Source: Microbacterium sp. XT11 | GTDB lineage: Bacteria; Actinomycetota; Actinomycetes; Actinomycetales; Microbacteriaceae | Length of the DNA: 64,000 bases | Reading direction: 5' to 3' | Assembly (NCBI RefSeq): GCF_001513675.1 | Contig: NZ_CP013859.1 | Coordinates: 3,163,081 to 3,227,080, forward strand | Part shown: positions 49,384-57,108 of the stretch, in pieces | Position numbering within the stretch: the first letter of the stretch is position 1 | Layout: every line of letters begins with the position of its first letter | Notes under the pieces: generated by a model | What the model was told of the DNA's origin: nothing | Seen by the model: the letters and a program-made list of their open reading frames with translations, nothing else | Databases searched by the model: none | Translations under genes and position numbers: made by a program

Positions 49384-51867
49384 ATGACCCTCACTGACCT
49401 CCTCGCCAAGCTCGACGGCGTCGAGGAGACCGCCGACGGCTACCTCGCTACCTGCCCCGCGCACGCCGACACGCACGCCTCTCTCCGCGTGACCGTGTCC
49501 GACTCGGGCAAGGTGCTCGTCAAGTGTCGCGCCATGTGCGCAACGCCCGACGTCGTCAAGGCTCTCGGGCTCACCATGCGCGACCTCGCCACGATGAAGC
49601 CCGGCGACGTCCCGGCGACCAAGCGCGCGACCACGCCTCTCCCTGCGACCCCCGCCGCCATCGCCTCGCTCGCCATGCGTCTCGACGGCTACGCGGCGGC
49701 TCTTCGCAACCCTTCGGCGGGCGACTCGCGCCAGGCCCTCAACTACGCCGAGGAGCGCTTCGGCGTCTACCCGGCCGACGTCGAGCGCCTCGGTCTCGGC
49801 TACGTCGACGACATCGGCGGAGGGCCTCGCCTCGTCGTGCCGTTCCGCACGCCGGAGGGCGTCGCCCGCAACTTCCAGGCCCGCGCCCTGGAGAAGGATG
49901 CCGCCGTCCGCTGGCAGGGCCCGAAGTCGCCCGAGGGCGGCTCGTGGTCGCCGCTGGGCTGGTTCCCCGGCTCGTCCGGCTGGCCCGAGGTGCTCATCTG
50001 CGAAGGCCCGGGCGACGCGCTCACGGGCGCGGCCCTCGGCTACGACACCATCGGCATCGCTGGTGCATCGCGTGTAAACAACCCGGCCATCGTCGACGAG
50101 GTCGCTTCCTGGATCGGAGACCGTGACGCCATCGTCGCGGGCGACGGCGACCCGGCAGGCCGCCGCTTCTCCGCGACCCTCGCCGAGGGCCTCGTCGCGC
50201 GCGGCGTGAGCGTCCGCATCATCGACCTGGAGGATGGCCTCGACCTCACCGACTGGCGAGCCCGCGACCCGCAGACGTTCCCGCGCGACGTCATCCGGGC
50301 GATCACCAACGCCAAGCCCGTCAAGCACCGCGAGGCGGCCCTCCTGGCCTGGGACGAAGACGAGTACGCACTCTCCGACCTCGGCGGCGCACGCTACCTC
50401 CGCGACTACCTCAAGAGCCGCGACTCGGGCGTCAAGTACACCGCCGAGGCGGGCTTCCTCCTCCTCGACCGCGGCGTCTGGCGCATCGACGACCGGCAGG
50501 CCGTCCGCACTCACGCCCAGGCCGTCGCCGACATCGTCAAGAAGCTCGCACGAGAGGCCAGCAAGGCCGCGACCGAGGGAGCGACCGAGGAGGAGCGGGA
50601 GCGCAATAAGAAGCGCGCCGGGCGATTCATCCGGTACTCCCAGCACGTCCAGACGACTCGCGGCATCGACTCGATGCTCCGCGAGCTCCAGGCCGTCGAG
50701 GGCGTCCCGGCGTCGATCAACGACTTCGACCAGCACCCGGACCTCCTCGCGGTCAACAACGGCGTCGTCGACCTTCGGACGGGCGAGCTCCGCCCGCACG
50801 ACCCGGACCTCCTCCTCTCGCGGCGCATCAGCCTCGACTACGACCCGACGGCCAAGGCCCCGCGCTGGGAGGCGTTCCTGGAGGAGGTCTTCCCGAGGGA
50901 TGCCCAAATGCCGGGCTTCATGCGTCGCCTCGTCGGCTACGGCATCACGGGCCACACCACCGAACAGTGCTTCGTCATCCACCTCGGCAAGGGAGCGAAC
51001 GGAAAGAGCGTCTTCACGGACACCCTCACCGAGGTCTTCCGCGAGATTACGACGACCACGCCGTTCTCCACCTTCGAGACGAAGCCCTCGGGCGGCATCC
51101 CCAACGACCTCGCGGCTCTCAAGGGAGCCCGGCTCGTCATGGCCTCGGAGGGCGAGCAGGGCAAGCGGATGGCCGAGGCCGTGCTCAAGCGAGTCACCGG
51201 CCGCGACCTCATCGCCGCCCGCTTCATGCGCCAGGAGTTCTTCGAGTTCCGCCCGGCGTTCCTCCTGCAACTCGCTACCAACTTCGAACCGCAGTTCCGC
51301 GGCCAGGACGAGGGCCTCTGGCGTCGCGTCAAGCTCGTCAACTGGGAGCGCTACTTCGCGCCCCACGAGCGCGACCCGCGCCTCTCGGCCAAGCTCCTCG
51401 CCGAGGCTCAGGGCATCCTCGCCTGGGCGATCCGCGGCGCGCGGGAATGGTACGAGCAGGGCCTCGCCGACCCGACCACCGTATCGGAGGCATCCCGCCA
51501 GTACCGCGCGACGTCTGACATCCTCCAGGGCTTCCTCCCAGGCAAGTACGTCCTGGACGAGGACGAGGCCCACAAGGTGCCCGGCAAGACGCTCTGGGAC
51601 GACTTCCGCACCTGGGCCGAGGAGGAGAACCTCCGCGACCTCCAGCAGTGGAGCCAGCGGGCCTTCTACGGCGCACTCAAGGAGCGTGGCGCGCACCAGC
51701 GGAAGACCAACTCCGGCGTCGTCTTCTCGGGCATCAAGCGCGCCCCGCGGGTCCACGCCGCCCCCGAGGAAGCGCCCTCCGAAATCGCGCGGGCAGGAGT
51801 GAGCACCCAGGCGCTCTCCTCTTCGTCACAGATCACAACCGGCCCGGACCTGGACGGGCTCATCTAA
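49384..51867 (+). CDS. Primase-helicase (CHC2, TOPRIM, D5-like)
   Basis: 827 aa. Zinc finger C24-H27-C48-C52, TOPRIM with Glu207 (ICEGPGDAL) and the GDGD acidic pair (253-256), then a D5-type helicase with Walker A GKGANGKS (535-542) and the NNGVVDLRTGEL region. One protein thus primes and unwinds phage DNA. A CGTGTAAACA site is at 50071 and a short leader-element copy (51800) lies in its last codons. Confidence 0.9.
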   Translation: MTLTDLLAKLDGVEETADGYLATCPAHADTHASLRVTVSDSGKVLVKCRAMCATPDVVKALGLTMRDLATMKPGDVPATKRATTPLPATPAAIASLAMRLDGYAAALRNPSAGDSRQALNYAEERFGVYPADVERLGLGYVDDIGGGPRLVVPFRTPEGVARNFQARALEKDAAVRWQGPKSPEGGSWSPLGWFPGSSGWPEVLICEGPGDALTGAALGYDTIGIAGASRVNNPAIVDEVASWIGDRDAIVAGDGDPAGRRFSATLAEGLVARGVSVRIIDLEDGLDLTDWRARDPQTFPRDVIRAITNAKPVKHREAALLAWDEDEYALSDLGGARYLRDYLKSRDSGVKYTAEAGFLLLDRGVWRIDDRQAVRTHAQAVADIVKKLAREASKAATEGATEEERERNKKRAGRFIRYSQHVQTTRGIDSMLRELQAVEGVPASINDFDQHPDLLAVNNGVVDLRTGELRPHDPDLLLSRRISLDYDPTAKAPRWEAFLEEVFPRDAQMPGFMRRLVGYGITGHTTEQCFVIHLGKGANGKSVFTDTLTEVFREITTTTPFSTFETKPSGGIPNDLAALKGARLVMASEGEQGKRMAEAVLKRVTGRDLIAARFMRQEFFEFRPAFLLQLATNFEPQFRGQDEGLWRRVKLVNWERYFAPHERDPRLSAKLLAEAQGILAWAIRGAREWYEQGLADPTTVSEASRQYRATSDILQGFLPGKYVLDEDEAHKVPGKTLWDDFRTWAEEENLRDLQQWSQRAFYGALKERGAHQRKTNSGVVFSGIKRAPRVHAAPEEAPSEIARAGVSTQALSSSSQITTGPDLDGLI
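50072..50079 (+). promoter_or_regulatory. Dispersed operator-like site in primase gene
   Basis: CGTGTAAACA, one base off the exact 10-mer; codes R-V-N with GTA. Confidence 0.5.
51800..51827 (+). promoter_or_regulatory. Short variant of operon-leader element
   Basis: TGAGCA, 4 nt (CCCA), GGCGCTCTCCTCTTCGTC, inside the 3' end of the primase gene and 56 nt before the next gene. The 10-nt deletion equals one helical turn. Confidence 0.5.
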
Positions 51868-51882
51868 CGGAAGGGCTAACCG

Positions 51883-52119
51883 ATGACCGAACCTCAGCCG
51901 CTCATCGTCACTCACGCGCCGTACTACGTCCTCGACGGCGTCCAGTACCTCCTCTCCGAGGAGCCCAATGGGCGCTTCGCCCCGCGCATCGGCGACGTCG
52001 TCACGACGACAGAAGAGCCGGACGAAGACGGCGACCTCCTCGTCAACTTCGTCGACCCGGTCAAGGGCGAGTCCTGGTGGCACATCAACGCCGCCGCTCT
52101 CGCCGAGGTCATCGACTAG
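51883..52119 (+). CDS. Hypothetical phage protein
   Basis: 78 aa. VTHAPYYVLDGVQYLLSEEP and DLLVNFVDPVKGESWWHINA; small beta-rich protein of unknown function between primase and polymerase. Confidence 0.65.
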   Translation: MTEPQPLIVTHAPYYVLDGVQYLLSEEPNGRFAPRIGDVVTTTEEPDEDGDLLVNFVDPVKGESWWHINAAALAEVID

Positions 52120-52141
52120 CCCGCCACCTCCCCGCACACCT

Positions 52142-52183
52142 GCCCCGCCCGCCTCGCTAAAGAACGTCCGAGGTGGGCGGGGC
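52142..52183 (+). terminator. Intrinsic terminator
   Basis: GCCCCGCCCGCCTCG/CGAGGTGGGCGGGGC, long stem with one mismatch. Confidence 0.78.
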
Positions 52184-52209
52184 CGACGCATTAACGCGAA
52201 AGGCTCCCG

Positions 52210-54075
52210 TTGATCCACTACACCCACACGCTCGCGGGCGAGGAGTGCCACATCTTCATGCCGGAGCGCCGCTCCGAGCTCGACGGCTTCCGGCGCTTCC
52301 TCGCCCAGGGCGACCGCGTCCTCTGCATCGACACCGAGACCTCCGGCCTCGACATCTACGCCCCCGGCTTCGAGCTCCGCCTCTTCCAGATCGGCAACGA
52401 GCGGGAGGCCTGGGTACTCCGCGCCGACCTCTTCGCCGATGTCATCCGGAAGGCCCTGGAGCAGGAGCGCATCTTCACGATGCACAACGCCGCCTATGAC
52501 CTCAAAGTCATCGACTACCACCTCGGCGTCCCCTTCGAGAAGCTCGTCCCGCGCACCTTCGACACCCGCATCTTCGCGCACCTCATCGACCCCCGCCAGC
52601 GCTCCGAGGGCGGCGCGGGGCTCCGACTCAAGGAGCTCTCCGCCATCTACGTCGACGAGTCCGCCCCCGACACTCAGGACGGTCTCAACGCCGTCTTCCG
52701 AACGATCAGGCATCCGGTCACCGGGAAGCCCTGCACCAAGGACAACGGCTGGGCCTTCATCCCCATCGACCACCCCACCTACGTCCGATACGCCGGGCTC
52801 GACGTCCTCCTCGGCGCTCGCCTCTTCGCCGAGCTCGCGCCGATCATCAAGGAGCTCGGCCTCAACGACCTCTCCAAGTTTGAGCACCACCTCCAGGGCC
52901 TCCTCATGACGATGGAGCGCCGCGGCGTGCTCATCGACGTCCCCTACGTCGAGAGCCTGGACTCCAAGCTCGCCGAGGAGGCCGCACACTACGAGGCCGT
53001 CGCCGCTCGCTACGGCGTCGCCAACGTCAACTCCACCGCCCAGGTCTCCGAGGCTCTCCTCGCCATGGGCGAGAAGCTCCGCGAGAAGACCGAGTCCGGA
53101 GCGTGGAAGGTCGACAAGGGCGTCCTCATGCCCCTCGCCGACCTGGATGACCAGTGGCAACTCATCGAGGCGCGGACCCCCAACCCGCTCGCCGACGCCG
53201 TCCTCCGCTCCAAGCGCGCGAGCAAGTGGCGCACCTCCTACGTCGAGGCGTTCCTCAAGCTCAAGGACGCGAACGACCGCATCCACCCGACCATCGGGGG
53301 CCTGTCGGCGCGGACGGCGCGCATGTCGATCAGCAAGCCGCCGCTCCAGCAACTCCCGTCCGGCGACTGGACGATCCGCCGCGCGATGATCGCCGACCCC
53401 GGCAAGCTCATCATCGCGGCCGACTACAGCCAGGTCGAAATGCGCGTGCTCGCGGCCCTCTGCCAGGACGAGACCCTTATGGAGGCGATCAGGTCGGGCA
53501 CCGACCTCCACGACTTCACCGCCACGCGAGTCTTCGGTCCCGACTTCACCAAGCGACAGCGAAAGGTCGCCAAGGCCATCGGCTTCGGCAAGGTCTACGG
53601 CGGCGGCGCGTCGACGGTCTCCCGCCAGACCGGCGTACCCATCGCGGACGTCAAGCCCGCCATGGCCGCCTACGATGCCACCTTCCCCGGCATCAAGCGC
53701 TACGGCGCGAGGCTCCAGTCGCGGGCTCAATTCGGCAAGCGCGAGGTCGTCACCGTCTCCGGCCGTCACCTCCCGCTGGATCGCGACCGGCTCTACGCGG
53801 CGACCAACTACGTCGTCCAGTCGACCGCGCGCGACCTCCTGGCCCAGGCCATCGTCGACATCTTCGACGCGGGCCTCGGCGACCACCTCCTCCTCCCCGT
53901 CCACGACGAGCTCATCGCCCAGGCGGACGCCAAGGAGGCCGAGGACGTCATCCACGAAATCGGCCGCCTCATGGAGTCGACCTTCTACTCCATCCCGATC
54001 ATCAGCGACCCCGAGGTTTACGGACGGTCCTGGGGCTCGGGCTACAACGTCCCGCCCGAGCTCGATGCCGTGTAA
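52210..54075 (+). CDS. Family A DNA polymerase with 3'-5' exonuclease
   Basis: 621 aa, TTG start after CGAAAGG. Exonuclease motif I has Asp41 and Glu43 (DTETSGLD). Polymerase motif A is ADYSQVEMR (Asp405), motif B RQRKVAKAIGFGKVYGGG and motif C VHDE (Asp566). Replicates the phage genome. No 5'-3' nuclease domain, as usual for phage enzymes. Its stop codon lies in a GTGTAAAC site. Confidence 0.93.
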   Translation: MIHYTHTLAGEECHIFMPERRSELDGFRRFLAQGDRVLCIDTETSGLDIYAPGFELRLFQIGNEREAWVLRADLFADVIRKALEQERIFTMHNAAYDLKVIDYHLGVPFEKLVPRTFDTRIFAHLIDPRQRSEGGAGLRLKELSAIYVDESAPDTQDGLNAVFRTIRHPVTGKPCTKDNGWAFIPIDHPTYVRYAGLDVLLGARLFAELAPIIKELGLNDLSKFEHHLQGLLMTMERRGVLIDVPYVESLDSKLAEEAAHYEAVAARYGVANVNSTAQVSEALLAMGEKLREKTESGAWKVDKGVLMPLADLDDQWQLIEARTPNPLADAVLRSKRASKWRTSYVEAFLKLKDANDRIHPTIGGLSARTARMSISKPPLQQLPSGDWTIRRAMIADPGKLIIAADYSQVEMRVLAALCQDETLMEAIRSGTDLHDFTATRVFGPDFTKRQRKVAKAIGFGKVYGGGASTVSRQTGVPIADVKPAMAAYDATFPGIKRYGARLQSRAQFGKREVVTVSGRHLPLDRDRLYAATNYVVQSTARDLLAQAIVDIFDAGLGDHLLLPVHDELIAQADAKEAEDVIHEIGRLMESTFYSIPIISDPEVYGRSWGSGYNVPPELDAV

Positions 54076-54077
54076 AC
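54070..54077 (+). promoter_or_regulatory. Dispersed operator-like site at polymerase stop
   Basis: CGTGTAAACA; TAA is the stop codon of the polymerase gene. Confidence 0.55.
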
Positions 54078-54106
54078 ACCCCGACCACGAAAGGCCCCAC
54101 TCCCCA

Positions 54107-54424
54107 ATGTCCACCCCGACCACCGCCGACCGCATCCGATCCGCGGGAGAGGCGCTCATCCGCCTCGTCGACACGCTGGCCCACGCCGAGGAGGTGCAAT
54201 ACCTCCGCCCCGTCGGACCCTCGACGCGGGAGGACACCCCTGAGCGCTCCCAGGGCGGCGTCTCCCGGCCGACCGAGGACATCGCCCTCGACGAGCGCCG
54301 CCTCCGCGTGCGGGCTGGCGTCATCAGCGCCGAGCTCCTCCTCGACGACCTGACGGCCAACGCCACGGCATCCGCCGACGAGCTCACGGCGGCTCTCGTT
54401 GACTGGGCAGGGACGCGCGCCTAG
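54107..54424 (+). CDS. Hypothetical phage protein
   Basis: 105 aa, CGAAAGG ribosome site. Helical ends (TADRIRSAGEALIRLVDTLA and ISAELLLDDLTANATASADE). No family recognised. Confidence 0.65.
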   Translation: MSTPTTADRIRSAGEALIRLVDTLAHAEEVQYLRPVGPSTREDTPERSQGGVSRPTEDIALDERRLRVRAGVISAELLLDDLTANATASADELTAALVDWAGTRA

Positions 54425-54658
54425 CGCGACACGCCGACTCGTGTAGACCAGCCCACGTAAACCGGCTTACGTGAGTATGATGGTCGCGCGCCTCCCCGCG
54501 GCGCACCCTTCGAAACCCCGTCCAGGGGTCCGCTTCGCCATACCCGGCGGCGGGCCTCAAGGCGGAAATCGTCGCGCCTTCGCGACTTGCTCCACGTAAA
54601 CCGGTCCGCGCGGACCGGCTCGCGGATACCAGAACGCAACACAGAAAGCAGGGCCCAC
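54425..54658 (+). promoter_or_regulatory. Regulatory region before the sigma-like gene
   Basis: 234 nt without a gene. It holds a GTAAAC site in a palindrome (CACGTAA/TTACGTG, 54455-54474) near a TATGAT hexamer (54476-54481), and a second GTAAAC (54596) running into an 18-bp perfect palindrome CCGGTCCGCGCGGACCGG. The GAAAGCAGG ribosome site ends it. The pattern suggests tight control of the sigma-like gene. Confidence 0.6.
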
Positions 54659-55489
54659 ATGAACGCCACCACGCTCGCCGACATCCTCGACGCCAAGCTT
54701 GACCGCGGCTCGGAGCCGCTCCCCTTCGACGAGGAGCTCTCCCTCATCGAGCGCGCCCAGTCCGGCGACGAGGACGCCTACGTCACGCTCCTCCGCCAGT
54801 ACGCGCACGGACTCCGGAACCTCATGAAGTCGGAGCACTCGCGCGCCAGTGGCCTCGTCGATGCCGAGGAGACGAGGGCTAACGTCCTCCTGGCGTTCGC
54901 CGAGGCCCTCGCCGAGTGCGACGGTTCCACTCGCATCGCCGCGAAGCTCAAGGCGAAGGCCTACGACGTCGCCCAGGACTTCCACCTTGTAGGAGCGCTC
55001 AGCGTGCCGACCCGCACGCGCCAGCGCTACTTCCAGGCCATGCGCGAAGCTGGCCCGGGCGGCGACGCCGAGGCCAAGGCCGCCGAGCTCGGCATGTCCC
55101 GCGAGGTCTTCATCGCGACCGCCACGGCGTTCCGCGTGGACTCTGTCGACGAGCTCATCGGCTCGCATCGGCGCACCGACCCCGGCCGCCGCGGAAACGC
55201 CGACGCGGCGAGCGACTCCGAGCCGGTCTCGTTCGAGTCGATCTACACCGAGCGAGGCTACGCCACCGTTGACCAGCGCGAGACTGTCGCACGCGCCTTC
55301 GAGGCCGTCGACGAGCTCACGGGCGACATCATCCGGGACGCCTACGGCTTCACCGAGTACGACCCGATCCCGGACGCCGAAATTGCCTACCGGCGCGGAT
55401 TCTCCCGCTCGAAGGTTCAGCGCATCCGCACCGAGGGAATTGCCACCATGCGCCGCGCACTCGTCGGCGACGAGGAGGTGACCGAGTGA
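54659..55489 (+). CDS. Sigma-factor-like protein
   Basis: 276 aa. A region-2-like helix set (ERAQSGDEDAYVTLLRQYAH ... ETRANVLLAFAEALAE) and a C-terminal helix-turn-helix like region 4 (AEIAYRRGFSRSKVQRIRTE, GIATMRRAL) frame a central linker. It would redirect host RNA polymerase, for example to the leader-element or late promoters. Region 2 is divergent, so a non-sigma DNA-binding role stays possible. Confidence 0.62.
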   Translation: MNATTLADILDAKLDRGSEPLPFDEELSLIERAQSGDEDAYVTLLRQYAHGLRNLMKSEHSRASGLVDAEETRANVLLAFAEALAECDGSTRIAAKLKAKAYDVAQDFHLVGALSVPTRTRQRYFQAMREAGPGGDAEAKAAELGMSREVFIATATAFRVDSVDELIGSHRRTDPGRRGNADAASDSEPVSFESIYTERGYATVDQRETVARAFEAVDELTGDIIRDAYGFTEYDPIPDAEIAYRRGFSRSKVQRIRTEGIATMRRALVGDEEVTE

Positions 55490-55620
55490 CCGCCCCCAAC
55501 CTCTTCGAGGTCGCCACGCCCGACCGCCTCGGGACGCTCCAGGAGCTCCTCAAGGAGCCCCGCGTCGGCGTCCTCGCGGACGGCGAGCTCGTGACCTACG
55601 TCACTCCCCCGCTCTTCTGA
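55486..55620 (+). CDS. Small phage protein
   Basis: 44 aa, GTG overlapping the sigma-like stop. LFEVATPDRLGTLQELLKEP; could be a partner or anti-sigma-like peptide by position, but that is a guess. Confidence 0.55.
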   Translation: MTAPNLFEVATPDRLGTLQELLKEPRVGVLADGELVTYVTPPLF

Positions 55621-55626
55621 GCACCT

Positions 55627-55656
55627 AGGCCCCTGCCACCTCGGCGGGGGCCTTTT
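55627..55656 (+). terminator. Intrinsic terminator
   Basis: AGGCCCC-TGCC/GGC-GGGGCCT stem followed by TTT. Confidence 0.8.
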
Positions 55657-55659
55657 CGC

Positions 55660-55703
55660 GTGAGCCGGTTTGCGCGAACCGGTCTGCGCGTGTATACTCA
55701 CGC
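55660..55703 (+). promoter_or_regulatory. GTAAAC-family promoter (degenerate arms)
   Basis: Arms GTGAGC (55660) and GTCTGC (55682) keep the 22-bp spacing; -35 TTGCGC at 55670-55675, 17-nt spacer, -10 TATACT at 55693-55698. The first ATG (55704) is 5 nt after the -10. Confidence 0.65.
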
Positions 55704-55739
55704 ATGTCAGCAACCCAAGAGAGGAGCCTCAGCCCATGA
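55704..55739 (+). CDS. 11-codon leader peptide
   Basis: MSATQERSLSP from an ATG at the predicted +1; its TGA overlaps the ATG of the next gene (ATGA). A leaderless leader ORF could couple or control translation of the gene behind it. Confidence 0.4.
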   Translation: MSATQERSLSP

Positions 55740-56113
55740 CCCGCTACCCAGAGCCCCGCTTCGGCTTCTTCATCGGCCAGCGCGTCAACACCCCCGATGG
55801 CGTCGGCGTCGTCGTCCACGTCCACCACACCTACGCCGACCGCTGGCAGACTCGCCCCTCGGGCGTCGAGTCCGTCGAGGTCGGCTTCGACTCCGCTGGA
55901 CTCCGTTTCGAGGCATCCCGTACCTACGCTCCCACCGACATCACCCCGCGCCGCGCCGAGCCCAAGGCCTCCGTCGAGGAGTGGATCGCCGCCCGCGCGA
56001 CCCCCGGCTTCAAGCCTCGCGACATCCGCCCACGACCCCGCAAGCTCCCCCGGCTCCCCGAAGCTCGCTTCCGCAAGCTCCTCGCCGAGCAGGGCGGCCG
56101 CCAGCTTTCGTGA
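55736..56113 (+). CDS. Hypothetical phage protein
   Basis: 125 aa with GAGAGGAGC ribosome site. FGFFIGQRVNTPDGVGVVVH suggests a small SH3-like barrel (KOW-like), followed by a basic tail. No family recognised. Confidence 0.65.
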   Translation: MTRYPEPRFGFFIGQRVNTPDGVGVVVHVHHTYADRWQTRPSGVESVEVGFDSAGLRFEASRTYAPTDITPRRAEPKASVEEWIAARATPGFKPRDIRPRPRKLPRLPEARFRKLLAEQGGRQLS

Positions 56114-56123
56114 CCGTCCCCAC

Positions 56124-56206
56124 GTAAACCGGCTGGCGCTGGTCGGTTTACGTGGCTATCATCATTTACACAACGACCGACCCCCTCATCCCGTTAGGAG
56201 CTCCGC
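56124..56206 (+). promoter_or_regulatory. GTAAAC-family promoter with leader
   Basis: GTAAAC (56124) and GTTTAC (56146), 22 bp apart; -35 TGGCGC at 56134, 17-nt spacer, -10 TATCAT at 56157-56162. About 38 nt of leader with TTAGGAGC before the ATG. Confidence 0.75.
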
Positions 56207-56800
56207 ATGAACGCCACCGCCAAGTTCGCCACTCGTGAGGAGTGGCTCGTCGCCGCCGTCGACGCCCTCCGCCCGCTCTTCGCGGAGGCCGGTGCTGAGC
56301 TCCCCGCGGTTCGGGTCTCCGTCGGCTGGCCGGGCGGCAACGGCAAGAAGAACGCCGTCATCGGCCAGTGCTGGGCCTCCGCCGCATCCGCCGACAAGGT
56401 CTCCCAGCTCTTCATTTCGCCCGTCCTCGCCGACGCCGTCCGCGTGCTCGACGTCCTCACGCACGAGCTCGTCCACGCCTGGGACGACAACAAGAGCGGC
56501 CACCGCGGCGCGTTCGCCCGCCTCGCCAAGAAGCTCGGCCTCAAGGGTCCGATGACCGCGACCACCGCGGGCAACGAGCTCAAGGAGCGCCTCGCGGCCA
56601 TCGTCGGCGAGCTTGGCCCCTACCCCCACGCCGCCATCACCCCGGCGCTCGCGGGCATCAAGAAGCAGAGCACGCGGATGCTCAAGGTCGAATGCGCCTC
56701 GGGCTCCGGCTACCTCGTCCGGATGACCCGCAAGTGGCTCGACGAGTACGGGACGCCGTCCTGCCCCTGCCACGGCGAGCCGATGGCGGAGGCGGCATGA
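56207..56800 (+). CDS. SprT-like zinc metalloprotease
   Basis: 197 aa. Catalytic HELVH (86-90) with HAWD, and a C-terminal zinc-ribbon-like region (KVECASGSGY ... CPCHGEP). SprT/SPRTN-like proteins cut DNA-bound proteins; in a phage this might free the DNA or attack host factors. First gene behind its own promoter. Confidence 0.85.
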   Translation: MNATAKFATREEWLVAAVDALRPLFAEAGAELPAVRVSVGWPGGNGKKNAVIGQCWASAASADKVSQLFISPVLADAVRVLDVLTHELVHAWDDNKSGHRGAFARLAKKLGLKGPMTATTAGNELKERLAAIVGELGPYPHAAITPALAGIKKQSTRMLKVECASGSGYLVRMTRKWLDEYGTPSCPCHGEPMAEAA

Positions 56801-57108
56801 CCCCCGACGACCTCGGCCCGCTGGGCTGGCCCCTCGCGGGGCTGGCCTGGGCGGCCTTCCTCCTCCCCCACTTCGCCCGCTGGAACCGCGCCCGCCGCGC
56901 CGAACGAAAGAACGCCACCATGACCGCCCCCGAGACACTCGCGGCCCGTCGCGCCGCGCTCATCCGCGAGGAGTACGCCAAGGCCCCGGCCCTCTCGCCG
57001 TTCTCACGCTCGCCCCTCTCATACGAGACGGCCGCCGAGCTCGGCACCCGTTCCGCCTCCCGCGCCGCACACCGTGCCGACTCCCTCCTCACCGAGGAGG
57101 CCGCATGA
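56797..57108 (+). CDS. Membrane-anchored hypothetical protein
   Basis: 103 aa, ATGA overlap. One N-terminal membrane helix (LGWPLAGLAWAAFLLPHFAR) and a helical basic tail. An internal ATG at ~56920 with GAAAG could give a shorter soluble form. Function unknown. Confidence 0.6.
   Translation: MTPDDLGPLGWPLAGLAWAAFLLPHFARWNRARRAERKNATMTAPETLAARRAALIREEYAKAPALSPFSRSPLSYETAAELGTRSASRAAHRADSLLTEEAA

Noticed and set aside
49381..51756. Long minus-strand open frame opposite the primase gene
   Set aside because: It is an antisense shadow of a GC-rich coding gene; the plus-strand protein has full motif support.
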